From contig NC_056539.1 of assembly GCF_910596095.1 (NCBI RefSeq), positions 3,203,001 to 3,267,000 on the forward strand: DNA of 64,000 nucleotides. Direction: 5' to 3'. Numbering within the stretch: position 1 is the first letter of the stretch; each line of letters starts with the position of its first letter. Both the position numbers and the translations under genes were made by a program. Below are positions 46,051 to 58,004 of this stretch, piece by piece. The stretch comes from Thunnus maccoyii (lineage: Eukaryota; Chordata; Actinopteri; Scombriformes; Scombridae). The notes under the pieces were generated by a model, which saw only the letters and a list, made by a program, of their open reading frames with translations, ran no database searches and was not told the DNA's origin.

Positions 46051-46743
46051 GTGAGTCAGATACAGCTTCTCTCTCTCTGTCTCTTTGGTCACTAATTTCA
46101 TCTCTGATGGTTAAATGTCTCTGTGGCTGTTGTGTGAATTTATCTCCTTAATAAGAATGTAGCAGAGATCATATAATGTTCTGTAGGTAGTTTGCTTGTT
46201 GGTGTTACAGTGAGCTGTCTGGACTCACTCATTCATTTGGAATTGATCCCGTTTTTAATTGAGTGGTTGTTCAGTCACCTGTTGATGTTGTGTGATTAGT
46301 GAATGAGTGTGCAGGAGGTCTGGCTGCTTGTTGTGACATTTTCTTCAGTTCGATTTTAAGCTGAGCTTAATTAAATAATTAAATATTGAGTAATTAGCTT
46401 AAAGTAACTAGAATAACCATGTCAGCTTTGTAGACTATATTTTGTATGTGGTGCATATAGATAAGAGTGTGTAAGTCATGTATTTGATACATGCATTAAT
46501 ACTTTTAGATCTGTGAATGTTTTTAATGTTCAGTCTTTCTAGTATTCAGCACTGATCTGAACCTGTATCACATTATAAACTCTGTGATACTTTTTATATT
46601 TCTGTATACTAAGAAAATACAAAGGAAACACGTGTAAATCATGAACATAAATCTGTTGTCACAATAGAATAATACTATAAAGTTGAATTTCACTTTGTTC
46701 GTAAAATAACATATCTGAAACACTCCACAGCTAAAATGAGCAC
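46051..46743. other. Non-coding stretch, no recognised feature
   Basis: Nothing supportable beyond the donor site at its start. Confidence 0.4.
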
Positions 46744-46800
<57 letters not shown>

Positions 46801-46826
46801 ATATGTATATATGTATATGTGTGTGT
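46744..46826. repeat. (AT)n microsatellite with GT interruptions
   Basis: AT run broken by ATGTAT units and ending in a short GT run. Confidence 0.97.
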
Positions 46827-47567
46827 CTCTATAAGACCAATACTAGGTGGACTGAATGATCTGCACACTTGGTTTATTTTACAGAGGGAGGTTTTAAACC
46901 CTTAATCAGAGCAGGCTCTGGCTCTGTGGGAGACCTCCACAGACCTTACTTGCTTCTTTTAAAAGTGTTTGTTAGAATTCAATAAAGAAAGAGGTGAAGA
47001 CCAACTGTGAAAAGCTCTCAAGGTTGGTTTTGTAAAATTGATGCAGCATTTTGCCATAGGCCTCTATATTGATTACCATAATATGTTACAAAAGAATCAG
47101 CAAAATCAGCAGGTAGAGCTGTAGGAGGAATCACAGTTTTTTTTAACTGAAAACTTTTTCAAACTTGTGTGTATGTCATGTGCTTGATTATTCTGGTTAG
47201 GGTTCTATGTGTAAATTAGTGTGAAACTGTATTAAAAAACTTTTGTGCATGCACAGATACATATCCACCAAAGGAGATATGTGATTGAAACCATGCAAGG
47301 TTTGTTGGGAGATATGTGTAGCTCAGTTATAAAATTGCTTACTTGATATGTGAAGCAGGTTGACAAGACAGATATTATAGCATACACAAATCAATGGATC
47401 TTGGTTGAAAGAAATAAGCACTTTACTGTATTTTACAACTACGGTTTGGTGAGATTTTCTTCAATAATGAAAAGATCAACATTTGTTTAAGAGAATGAGT
47501 CTTAGCTGAGAGTAAAGCACAATGGCTTATTATATATGAACTCAACCAAAACTGCATACATCTGGGA

Positions 47568-47569
<2 letters not shown>
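46827..47569. other. Non-coding stretch between AT tracts
   Basis: No recognised feature. Confidence 0.4.

Positions 47570-47642
<73 letters not shown>
47570..47642. repeat. (AT)36 microsatellite
   Basis: Uninterrupted AT dinucleotide run of about 73 bases, fully self-complementary. It explains the Ile-Tyr repeat frame at 47502-47780. Confidence 0.98.
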
Positions 47643-47646
<4 letters not shown>

Positions 47647-49330
47647 ATAATTTGTCTTGGAAGCAATTCAAGATCTGGTGTTTTACCACTTAATGTTGAA
47701 CCTAGATGGTTCATCTGACGCCCAGAGCAGAATGACTTCCTGATTTCCTCCTTTGCTCCCGTCATAATTACTACAGCCACTAGAAGGCTTCTGTCACTTG
47801 AACGTACATATGTAGGCTATTTTTTTGTGTCACTTGCATAAATGACTGATCCTGGGAAGACAAGTTAAGTTTCATTTTGTCCTTTTTTACTGGGAAAGTA
47901 ACTTTCAGTATGCCCAATATCCAGTACACCACTGTTAGTTACCAATGAGTTGTTTCTGATAATGCAGGATTCTAATTACCTGATTAGAGAGGAGGATACT
48001 ACATTCTAAGTTTCATTTTGTCCTCTTTACTGGGAACCAGATATTTTCTGAACATAGATGATGCACAAAGACTGAGTTGACTGCTCACATATGAAAGATT
48101 TAAGTTGGCCAGTTAGTCGGACAAAGCCTGGAAGATGAGAAAAAAAGAAAAAAAAATCAAACTTTATCAGGATAAACTTTAGATTTGTAGCATTTCTTTT
48201 CTTTTCTTCTGCTATGTGGTGTAGAATTTTGTTTTTACCATTTGTATTTATTCTTTTTATAATATTTGTCAAATATACAGAACATAATCAAAAAACAGAG
48301 AAAAACAAACATTCTTTTAAAGATGATAGAAAACCACTGATGGTGGTTCGTCAAAATGTACTTCAGTCACAACTTTATACTTTAAGGTATATAAAATCAT
48401 TGCATTGAAAAATCCACTATTGGACTCTTTTTCAGTCCCCACATCATTGGATTCTTTGTATCATTGGATCACTCTGGATTTTCCTTTTAATGTGGCCTAA
48501 ATGTTAATTTTTCTGTAAATGGTGAGCTTGGCACTCTTTAGCTGTTGGCTAAGAGATGGCTTTAGTGGATTTTTCAAGAACACAGCAATAATATATTTGG
48601 TGTGCAGATAACAAAAATATACCACCTTTGTCTTCTTATAACTTAAATTATATACGGTAGGAAATATACCAAATAAACATAACTTGGGGCACAAAGGAAG
48701 ATCATAATTAACGATGTAGGAAACATAAACTTCCAAATATCTTTCATAACAGGACATCCCCATGAACAATGATATAGTGTCCCTTTATCTTCTTCATATG
48801 TAATGCACCGTTCTGGGATGTTTGAATTGAATTTGTGTAGCCTACATGGAGTAATAGGTTCACCTTGACCACTTATATTATAAAAGCTTGAACCTGGTAT
48901 TGATAGTTAAAATTTGTGACTGTAAACAACTGTTTCCACTCTACCTTTATTATTTATTTTATCATAACTCCAAGCTAGTCCTCTACTGTCTGATGAGTCC
49001 TGTGAATGAGACAGTAGCAACAAAGAAAGGATTGATATATGGTAATAACTGTCGGGTCTTTATTTATTTTTCCAAAGGGTTGAGAGAGAGTTTAGTGAAA
49101 GACTTCTGTTATGTTTTAGCAATACAATTCCTAATCTGTAAATATTTATTTGATATGTGGTGTAAAATTTATTTTAAATTTTACACACTATGATGTTGGA
49201 AAGTCTGTAGAAGCATGTATAATGTTATAATTCAGGTTTTTCTTTTAGTTTTTTATATGTTTTATGAATAGATGTCTTGTTATATTCTTGGTGTTGGATA
49301 TCTAGCAGTGTCTTGTAATATAACAGAATA
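47643..49330. other. AT-rich non-coding stretch
   Basis: A direct repeat of about 29 bases (AAGTTTCATTTTGTCC, then TTTACTGGGAA) occurs near 47869 and again near 48009. The rest has no recognised gene; the frames at 48027-48769 and 48888-49193 are AT-rich and lack domains. Confidence 0.4.
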
Positions 49331-50485
49331 TACAGTGCTGCTTGAAAGTTTGTGAACTTTTTAGAATTTGTTCTATTTCTGCATAAATATGACCTAAAAT
49401 GTGATCAGATTTCCATTCAAGTCCTAAAACTAGATAAAGAGACATCAGATAAACAAATGAGACAAAAAACTTACACTTGTGCATTTATTTATTGAGGAAA
49501 ATGATCCAATGTTACATATTTGTGCGTGGCAAAAGTATGTGAACCTCTAGGATTATCAATTCATTTGAAGGGGAAATTAGAGTCAGGTGTTTCAATCAAT
49601 GGGATGACAGTCAAGTGTGAGTCTGGGAGGCTCTGCCTTATTTAAAGAAGAGAAATCTGGGTCTTCACTATCAAAGTCTGAGCTTCACAACACAGGTTTG
49701 TGGAAGTGTGTCACAGCGTGTGCTCACCAGGCTGGAAAGGGTTACAAAACCATTTACAAATTGAAGACATCCAACACTATAGTTACCCTCCCCAGGAGTG
49801 GTCGAACAAAAAAAATCACACCAAGAGCAGGCGTGTAATAGTCTGGGAGGCCACAAGGGACCCCAGGGTAACGTCTAGGAAACTAAAAGTCTCTCTTGCA
49901 GTAGCTACAGTCAGTGTTCATGAGTCCACCATCAGGAGAACACTGAACATTGAACATGGCAAGGAAAAAAGCCACTTCTCTCCAAAACGCACATTGCTGC
50001 CGTCTACGGTTTGCTAATGATCACATGGATAAGCCAGAAGGTGATTGGAAAAATGTTCTGTAGATGGATGAGACCAACCATTTTTTGGCTTGAATGAGAA
50101 ACGTTATGTTTGGTGATGAGCAAACACTGCATTCCAGCATAAGAACTTTATCCCATCTGTGAAACATTGTGGTGGTAGTATCATGGTTTGGGCTGCTTTG
50201 CTGCCTCTGGACCAGGACAGCTTGCAATCATTGAATGATTGAACGAGTTATTGCTGCACAAAGGGGGTCACACCAGTTACTGAAAGCAAGGGTTCACATA
50301 CTTTGCCTCCCACAAATATCTAAGATTGTATCATTTTCCTCAATAAATAAAGTCTCATTTGTTTAATTGGGGTCGCTTTATATAGTTTTAGGACTTGTGT
50401 AAATGTCTGATCATGTTTAAGGTCATATTTATGCAGAAATAGAACACAGTCTAAAGGGTTCACAAACTTTCAAGCCTAACACAGA
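49331..50485 (+). mobile_element. Dead Tc1/mariner transposon
   Basis: Starts TACAGTGCTGCTTGAAAGTT with a flanking TA. The right end, read in reverse, follows the same order: GCTTGAAAGTTTGTGAAC, TTCTATTTCTGCATAAATAT and AAATGAGAC. The inverted repeats are about 200 bases long, as in the long-armed Tc1-like group. At about 1.15 kb it is shorter than an intact copy because the transposase is internally deleted. Confidence 0.88.
49690..50300 (+). pseudogene. Tc1-like transposase remnant
   Basis: Reads, over shifting frames, an N-terminal helix-turn-helix part (AGKGYKTIYKLKTSNTIVTL, then PRSGRTKKI), a second DNA-binding part (DPRVTSRKLKVSLA, then VHESTIRRTLN), and a catalytic-region trace (MDETN, then MRNVMFGDEQTLHSS). 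Sequence between the IVVV...SWFGL stretch and the C-terminal tail near 50230 is missing, which removes the later catalytic acidic residues. Several stops and frameshifts are present. The enzyme cuts at TA sites in active relatives; this one cannot be functional. Confidence 0.8.
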
Positions 50486-51352
50486 CATAAAAAGTAAATT
50501 ACTAATACTAACAAGGATCGCTAATAAAAGGAAACATCAGGTCCATGTGTCCATCCAGCTTGTGAACATGAAGCAGACACAGTGAGATGAAGACAGCAGC
50601 ATATGTTGATGCTACCAGTGTGATGCCATGTGATTGGCCATCCCCTGGGGAACCCCACTTGCTGAGTAGCCAGTGATTGTCTGTTGGGTCGATGGTTCTG
50701 CTGTAGTGAGTGACAACTTGTGTGCACAAGAAGAGGCTTCCTCCCACTGTTTACTCACACACTCTCACCCCGGAGATGCATCGATCCCTCCAAATACTGA
50801 AAAACACACACATGAACACAAGACAGGGTGGCTGTCAGATACTCAGCAGTCACTTGTAGCTGACTCACAGAAAAGATGGGTTAGGGTTGGGGGCGGGGGG
50901 GCTCGGGGGGGATGTTTGTTTGATCTGCGTCCTGTGTCCCCTGAGGGCTCCAGTCCGTGGGAAACAGGCGCTGCTGGAGTCTCGTGGTACACTCAAAAAT
51001 ACCCTCTGTCCGCCACCTGATGAAGGAGAGCTGGTTGACTTTGTTCATTATTGATGAGCAATGTTCACAAGCTAAGATCCAAAAAAGGCTTCACACTGCA
51101 TATTCATTGATTTGTAGATTTATTCAGTGCTTTTTTGTTTAGGAAGGGGGCAGCAGGTCCTCTACACTGCAAAGGAGAGAGCGACAGCATAAGAAAAAGC
51201 AGAGAGAGTGAAGTAACAACGAAAATGTCTCCAATCAGTTCAGGGTCTGGACCGGAAAACTAGTTTATTACTACTTGTTTTGATCATTGTTCAGCTATGA
51301 TAACGCTGTACTCAAAAAGTAATTTCTGAGATCTCTTAAAACGGGTCTAAAC
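50486..51352. other. Non-coding stretch, no recognised feature
   Basis: A G-rich run lies at about 50888-50910. The frames at 50508-50747 and 50673-51020 have no domain. Confidence 0.4.
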
Positions 51353-51485
51353 ACAGTGGTGGAAGAAGTATTGAGATCTTTTACGTAAGTAAAAATAGAA
51401 ACATCACAGTATACAAATACTTCAGCAGTAAAAGTCCTGTATTTTAAATTTTAAGTAAAATTACAGATGTATTAGTTGTAAAATG
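51353..51485. repeat. Common fish hAT-like MITE terminus
   Basis: Begins CACAGTGGTGGAAGAAGTAT and continues TTACGTAAGTAAAAATAG, then CAGCAGTAAAAGTCCTG: a widespread percomorph repeat. The same family in opposite orientation is at 32465-32662. Confidence 0.65.
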
Positions 51486-51492
51486 TACTTAA

Positions 51493-51890
51493 AGGATAAG
51501 GCTGGTGATTTAGTATGTTTTTTCTTATTGTCAACAAATCTCATCTGCAGAGCCAAACCAACAATGAACCAAATTCAAAGCCTGATATATCTTATTCCTC
51601 TGTACCATAGACCTTTTGTTGTTGTCCAAAAACTATTAAAAACACATAATTGAGCCCCACAGCTGCACTGGGTGACATGTTCCTTCACCCTGAAAGCAAC
51701 ATCTACTGTAGTTTGTTTAGAAACTGCTCCAAAGACTAATAACAGTGATCACATTTTCAGTCTCAGGAGAATAGTTCCTTGTACAGCAGACGCCACTGAG
51801 CATGTGCGGGAACACTTGGTTGTTTGTAAGTGCCTTCCAAAAAGAGAAAATTATAGTCATACATCCTCTACTAAGAATCATTCCCCATTT
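51493..51890. repeat. Short DNA-transposon-like repeat with TTAAAGG end
   Basis: Starts CTTAAAGGATAAGGCTGGTG, directly after the preceding repeat. No inverted partner was seen, so the right border is approximate. Family recalled from its characteristic start. Confidence 0.45.
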
Positions 51891-54381
51891 AATTAGCCTT
51901 CATTTTGCCAGTGGTCCCATGGAAGCCTCTTGAGGAGTCCTTGAGTCCCCGTGAGACTCTACAGTGAGAACCCCACGGCGCAAAACACACCTGAACTGTT
52001 TGATTGGCTGCACAGCATGCAAAAGCCAAACATGTAGAAAATATGATGCCTTCATTAAAACGATGATCATATAAGAAAAAGAAAAACTAGTGCGTGTGTG
52101 TATGTGTGTGTGTGCATTAATGCCAAGTGCCAACAGGCCACTTTCCATCTGAATGAGACAGAATAAACAGCTCATTATACATGAACTGAACACAAACAGG
52201 CACATACAATCGTTCAGACTGTTCATCAAGGCTCGGCAGTATGGAGGACGACCTGACAATAGTAAACAAGTAACAGAGCAGCGAGAGAGGAGGAGAGATG
52301 AGGACAAATAGAGGCAGAAAAAAAATAAAAGAGAGAGGAAGGGAAAAGATGGAAGGCTTAAATCAGAGAGAGAAAAGCAAGGCTGTGGCACATCCATTTA
52401 TATGTGCCACGTAAGAGTAATGCTACTGAGGACGGAGAGAAATGAAAAGTACAAAATGGAAGGAGGAAAAGTGTAGAAAAAAAAAGGTCTTCGAAGCAAA
52501 GGAAAGGAGCTGGGAGAAATGAGGAGCAGCAACAGGAAGAGGAGGGCAAAGTTCTGTTATTTTAGTGGGAGTTTTTGGCAGCCTGCCTCTTGGTGGACAG
52601 TAGAATGTAGTAGTATGTCATAGTTCTTTCTGAGTAACCTCTAATGCTTAAGGTCAGAAATACACACACTTCCATATCAGCCATGTTTATGAAAACTATG
52701 TCATATATCAGTCGTATGTCAGTGTTTCTGAGATCTTTTTGGGGGGGAATGGAAAAAACAGTTTGTGGATTCAGAGCTTGAATGGACACAGTCTTAAAAA
52801 CCCAATGATGATTAACATTTGTGGACATGGTTATTACTACTCTCATGCTGTATGTATGCAGGCATGAAAATACCACAGAAACACCTTTTATCTCATATTC
52901 AGTATCAAGGATTGACTCAATACAATTTTTGAAACGGTACTACTGTTTTACCAATTTAGAGCTCAAAAAGTGCATCACACCCACTCATAATACTACTTAA
53001 TTAGCATTTCAATAGGCCACACTACAAACATATTCATACAGAGATATTCTGATATTAATACACTATAATTGTGGATATGGGATTTATGGAGTTATGGATT
53101 GATGGAATTGTGGATTAATAAAGTTATGGCAAATTATGGCAAGTGGAATCACTGTATAGCACGTTTACAAAATACCATGTGCACCAACAGCATGGTAAAC
53201 ATATGGATTAATAACATTTCACACGGCTTTCAGGTTTATTGAGTCTGTCATCACTTAAAAGCTGTGAAAAGATGAAATTAAAGTTTACTACAGTATCTCC
53301 ACCATCTGCTGCAGGTTGATAATCAGCTGATAGAGATGTCTGCCACCTCATTTGATCCTTGCTCTCCATTCAACTGGGTCCTTGAAAAAAAAAGTCTTTC
53401 TGAAATATAACATCACATATGTATTACATGTTAAATATATCACATCTACTCTCTTTCCCTGGCAGTTAATGAGTGGGGCTGTTTACACCATATTCTAGCA
53501 ACTAGATTAATCACAAGTTCTGTCTTATTCAGTTCAGCAGCTGACAATGATTGATCCATCGCATTGTAGGTTTGCCTCATGGTAATTGATGACAGTGGCA
53601 TGTTATCTGGAATGTCTGAAAATATGAAAAAGTTGGGATCAGGAAACGGCTTGCTTGGTCATATTCAGATGGGCTGTGTGAGAACAAACTCACCACACAG
53701 TTAGAGCAGTGTTAGTAGTACTGCTAGTCAAACAGCAGGTTGAAAATAGTTCAGTAATTACACATTTCACCCAACTGAAGTTGTATTGTACTGAGTGTGG
53801 ACAGAGCAGACAGCATCAGCTAGATTGCAGCACAAGGATTACAAGCCTGGGTATAGTTACTCATTAAGAGACTTGTTTTTAGTTAAATTCAGTTTCTCTA
53901 TCCTGTGTAAAAAGTAAGTACATTTAAAAAAGAAACAGAAGAACTACTGTATTAAATAATTTACACTCAAATGAAAAGAGAGGGGGTTATGTGAGAGATG
54001 AGCTATAGGGTTTTACTTTAAGTCTGGACTTGGAACCCTGACTGTCTGATTCTGTGGTTCTCTGGTTGAAAGTGAAGTCCTAACTGTGATGGGGAACAGG
54101 GAGTTCCAGAGACATATAAGCAGGAAAAAAAATGCGCTACGAGTGGATTTTCAACTGCAGTGGTTGAAAGACCAGAACTGTCCCATACTGCTGAGCTTCA
54201 TGAACGTTTGTCTGCAGAAGCAGATGGTTATGTTGATGTTCTTTGGAATGATCAGTATGCTGTAGTAGCCTGTGGGAGTGAATCTCTTGACGTTCACTGT
54301 ACTTAACATGTAAATATTTGAAATGTCCAATTACATTGCATTAGGCTAAATTGCTGTTAGATTGCTCCCTTTTCATGGGGC
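51891..54381. other. Non-coding stretch with a purine-rich tract
   Basis: 52276-52550 is strongly A/G-rich on the plus strand. The minus-strand frames at 51900-52549 are the low-complexity reverse of this tract. No gene, RNA or transposon end was recognised in the rest. Confidence 0.4.

Positions 54382-54413
<32 letters not shown>
54382..54413. repeat. (TTA)10 microsatellite
   Basis: Ten consecutive ATT/TTA units, explaining poly-Asn and poly-Leu in the overlapping frames. Confidence 0.97.
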
Positions 54414-54414
<1 letters not shown>

Positions 54415-54738
54415 ATAAATGGATGTGGGTTCCTGGAAATTTTAAGACCTTTTCCATTTTCATGCAACCTGACAATAAGTGCACAGCCCCCAGTGTCATC
54501 AGCTGGGCTATAATCTTCCTGGACATGACCTTTGTCACTACTGTATACTTGTATGAAATCAGGAATCAAGAATCATAAAGGGTAAAATTGTTTTCATATA
54601 TTTTATTTACAGTAATTTCTATATCTTATAAATCACAATTACACGCACTTCTAATATATAATCTCACATCACATTAACATTCTAGGTTATGCAGTACTTA
54701 CTCAAATTCCCTACAAATAATCATTTTGTGCAGCCAAT

Positions 54739-55029
54739 TTAAGCTAATGCTGGTGAGCTTCTCATCTGATTGGCGGTTTCTGATAAAATTGGATTAACAG
54801 AATTCAATACATCACTTTCAGTGATGTTGCTAGGAGTGATTTTCCTCGTTGATGAAGAGCTTTCATTGGCTGTTTTCTTTTCTGCTGATGAGCTACAGTA
54901 TGAGGCTGTCTTTGAACTGCTGGGAGTCAGGGTTTTAGCAGAAGGTGAGATCCTCTTGACTACTTTGTGCTCAGTAGCAGGGGTTGGAAATAATTCCCTG
55001 GAGATGCTGGATCTCTTCTTCCCTTTGGC
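54739..55029 (-). CDS. Unidentified host gene, last coding exon
   Basis: Minus-strand exon with a strong acceptor (TTCCTGGTTTTCTGCTTGCAG) and 96 codons before a TAA. It reads AKGKKRSSISRELFPTPA, then a basic region with serine-proline and threonine-proline sites (RISPS, TLTPSSS), a serine-rich stretch with KKTANESSSSTRKITPSN, and ends MRSSPALA. The composition suggests a disordered, phosphorylated nuclear tail, which is inference from composition only. It starts in phase 0, matching the donor of the exon at 56366-56461. I do not recognise the protein. Confidence 0.6.
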   Translation of the reverse strand, partial: AKGKKRSSISRELFPTPATEHKVVKRISPSAKTLTPSSSKTASYCSSSAEKKTANESSSSTRKITPSNITESDVLNSVNPILSETANQMRSSPALA

Positions 55030-56365
55030 CTGCAAGCAGAAAACCAGGAAGTAAGCAGCATGTAACAAATGATAGGCTAATGACTATAATGGCTATAACT
55101 GTTATGATTATCTGTTGACTCCTCCTGCTCTAATACATAATTTCCTCTTCGTACAAAACAGTACATTGATGCAACTGAGACAATGTTTGTAGCATCCTAG
55201 TTTTGTCAGTTGGCTCAGTCTAAGTAAGAACTACTCTAGTGCAGCCTGTTTTCATTTAAAGATGAATAAATCTCCACTTAGTAAACACTTAAGTTATAAC
55301 AAGGTCAAGCTTGAATTTATGACAGCTGGTGCAACCAGCTGCTGACTACAAACAATACAAACATAGCTGCTATGTCTTGTGTGTGTGTGTTGCACCTTGC
55401 ACAGGAGATTAGACTTTGCAGAGGGTGCCACCGATGCATGTAAACAAACATCTTGTAGGTCAGTCTGTGACAATGACATGTTTTAGATTGACTCTTCTGT
55501 ATGTGAGCAGCTCTGCACTGCTAAACACTGTGTAGTGTAAATGAAGCCAATACAAAAATGACACTGACCAAAGAAAAGAAAATGTGATCACACTCTACAT
55601 TTTGACACCACGCTACATTATTTAGCAGTTAATGAAGTTGCTATAACCATTAGATACAAAGCATCATGTAACACAGCGAGGGCCAAAACATCCTACTTGG
55701 CAATGCTATGCACAGATATGACCAAGGTCAGTCTGAACAATAATATAATAAGTCTTCTAGGTCTATTGAATTCTCATAAATATTCATAGGTGGGGTGAGC
55801 GTACAGGTCGACATGGGCTGCGCTCAGTTTCTCAGTCATGTCAATCGTCAGAGCAAAACATGCTGATCATAAATATGCATCACGCAGGAAGGAAAAACTA
55901 TAAATATTCAATGGTGTCTTTAAATATCATGGACTTGAGATGCATGCAGCCACCCACCCCCAAACTACTGCAAACACAACTACAAAGGTTTCCAAAGCTT
56001 GAAATTCCTGTTGACTCTCTTCCTCATGTACTCTGTTTGGAGCAGCGGATGTATACTGCCTGATGGCAGATATTAACATTTAATGGCAGTTAATGTGAGC
56101 ACTGGGTGCTTTTTATACAGTGACATTAGCTGTAGAGAGATAGAAGCCCTGCTTCTTTGCAAACTTAAATCTTACTGTCATCAAGCAAGTAAAATTTGAT
56201 TATAAAGTATATTCAAGGGGCCATCACTGTACAACTGAATACAAGTTACTGTTTTACAATGCAGATAAAGGTTTGTTAAACAGGCCGCTCAAATCAAGTC
56301 AAACTCTTCATTACATATGCAAACCTGTTATGTTTATAGTCAAAAAACAAAAGACTGGCCCTTAC
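55030..56365 (-). other. Intron of the unidentified host gene
   Basis: Bounded by the GTAAGG donor at 56365 and the TTGCAG acceptor at 55030. A short GT run lies at 55378-55390. No exon or repeat end was recognised inside. Confidence 0.4.
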
Positions 56366-56461
56366 CTTGTCTTTGTTCTTCTCTCTGCACAGATGTCTTT
56401 GAGCTTTCTTGCGGAGGTATTTCCTCCCCACTGAATGAATGAGATCCTCCAACCAACCAAC
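56366..56461 (-). CDS. Unidentified host gene, internal coding exon (32 codons)
   Basis: Exactly 96 bases, opened by a TGTACTCAG acceptor and closed by a strong AAG/GTAAGG donor, both in phase 0. It reads VGWLEDLIHSVGRKYLRKKA, then QRHLCREKNKDK: an amphipathic, increasingly basic helix. Its phase fits the neighbouring exons on both sides. The intron upstream is 83 bases, typical of compact fish introns; the one downstream is 1336 bases. Confidence 0.6.
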
Positions 56462-56544
56462 CTGAGTACACACAGACACAGACCTCAGATACAGGTTTAT
56501 ATCACTGGTTCACCAAATCTAACCCCAATCTTGAGGAGGCGCAC

Positions 56545-56586
56545 CTGTTCTGTAAACTGAGAACTGTGTTTGAGTTTCAAGGCGTC
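56545..56586 (-). CDS. Unidentified host gene, micro-exon (14 codons)
   Basis: 42 bases in phase 0, reading DALKLKHSSQFTEQ. The acceptor is strong (CCCAACTTCCTTCCAG) and the donor is CAG/GTGCGC. Splicing it to the next exon gives SSQFTEQ joined to VGWLEDL. A preceding in-frame helical stretch at about 56850-56752 (FDLIKMLNVAKGSLKDNL, then HVLQLLIEL before a GTACAG) could be the previous exon, but it has no good acceptor. Confidence 0.5.
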
Positions 56587-57039
56587 CTGGAAGGAAGTTG
56601 GGATATAAAATATCAACAAATAACTACCATTTGTAACCCTCAATAGCCAAACGGTGTTTTTCATCCCAGATTTTACTAAAAGCTTTGTTTTAAATGTTTG
56701 TTTCATTTACACTGACTGATACTAGATAATGAAAAATGATCCACTCTGTACGAGTTCAATGAGAAGCTGCAGCACATGGGTTAGATTATCTTTTAAGCTT
56801 CCCTTTGCAACATTCAACATTTTAATGAGGTCAAAGTTGAAAATCATCCATGTTCTTTAAAGTTCTATGCAATAAGTGTGCATTAACAGTTGAACTGCTG
56901 GTGCACAAAACACAAACATACTGTACATAACCCCAAATATGTTGGTGCATAATGACAGATAACTACTCTAAATTGTAGTATAGTACAATGTCTCCATTAT
57001 TACTGTCACTTGGATTTATTACAATGTTACACAATGTAA

Positions 57040-57180
57040 CAATTTCATTTGGCAGATGCTTTTATCCGAAGCGACATACACATGAGAGTTAATATCTAGT
57101 CAGGAGAGAACAATGCGAGTAATTGCCATAAAGCTAAGTTCAGGTCCAATAGGATGTAGATGCAAACAGGCAGTGTATAA
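57040..57180. repeat. Common teleost interspersed repeat core
   Basis: Contains CATTTGGCAGATGCTTTTAT followed by CCGAAGCGACATAC, a string that recurs throughout fish genomes, and an AGGAGAGAACAATGCGAG continuation. I do not assign its class. It lies in the putative intron between the possible upstream exon and the micro-exon. Confidence 0.6.
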
Positions 57181-57711
57181 TGGCAATTTATTTTTATTAT
57201 TATTTACTTACTAGAATGGTCCCATTCAGTTAGTCATATGAACATGATTCAATGCATGCTATAATGCTACTGTACTGTGATCATTGATATGACATAAAAT
57301 ATTTTGATTAACCAGAAGAAATTCTGTTTGCAGTCTGGGGTCATTAATTAAAATGACAGCTCTGATGGAACTCAGGATTTCTTAAGATGACTGATGTCTG
57401 GCATGTGAAGAATCACAGAAGGTAAATGTCCCTTAGATTCTGGTACCATGTTGAAAAATTTAGATATTAATGAAGTCACTGGTACTGTGTGATCTGTGCA
57501 GAAATTTTCTGTAAATTGTCTATACAACCCATTAGTCATAAACTTTCTTTTTAGTTTAGATTGAAAGGTCTATCAAAATACAACTTTAAGGCAGACTAAC
57601 AAAGTGAAAGGGAAAACTCAGTATACATGAAAGGTTTTTTGAGTTTGTATTTTTGGAGAAGTGTGTCTGCCCTAGCCACATAAGGGGAAAAAAAGACCAA
57701 ACTGACCTCAC

Positions 57712-57859
57712 CCCTGGGTGCTAAAACAAAATCGGGAAGTCTATCTTTAATGGGAAATTGTATTTTGCTGTTTTCAACTGGGGTCATCTGACGCTTATGT
57801 TCCTTGCCCTTTTGGGATTCTTTTGTACTGAGGTTGTCATGCTCCAAGAGATTAATTTC
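57712..57859 (-). CDS. Possible upstream exon of the unidentified host gene
   Basis: 148 bases between a poly-T acceptor (CTTTTTTTTTAG) and a GTGAGG donor, open throughout, reading EINLLEHDNLSTKESQKGK, then a KRQMTPVENSK region and RLPDFVLAPR. It would end in phase 1, whereas the micro-exon at 56586 starts in phase 0, so at least one exon must lie between them or one edge is wrong. The charged, hydrophilic composition resembles the downstream exons. Confidence 0.4.
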
Positions 57860-58004
57860 CTAAAAAAAAAGCTGCCTGTAGTTTTTATTAAATGTTACCT
57901 AAAGTATTTGTTAAACTGTTTTTAGCCACAGATGAATCAACATTTGTTGTTCTAGTGAGTCTTTCTGGCAGCAGGACGGTGTGATATGTTTTTAGCCCTG
58001 CTAT

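Noticed and set aside
51900-52397. 165-codon minus-strand frame with Ser/Leu/Phe-rich start
   Set aside because: It reads the complement of a purine-rich low-complexity tract; the hydrophobic look is compositional.
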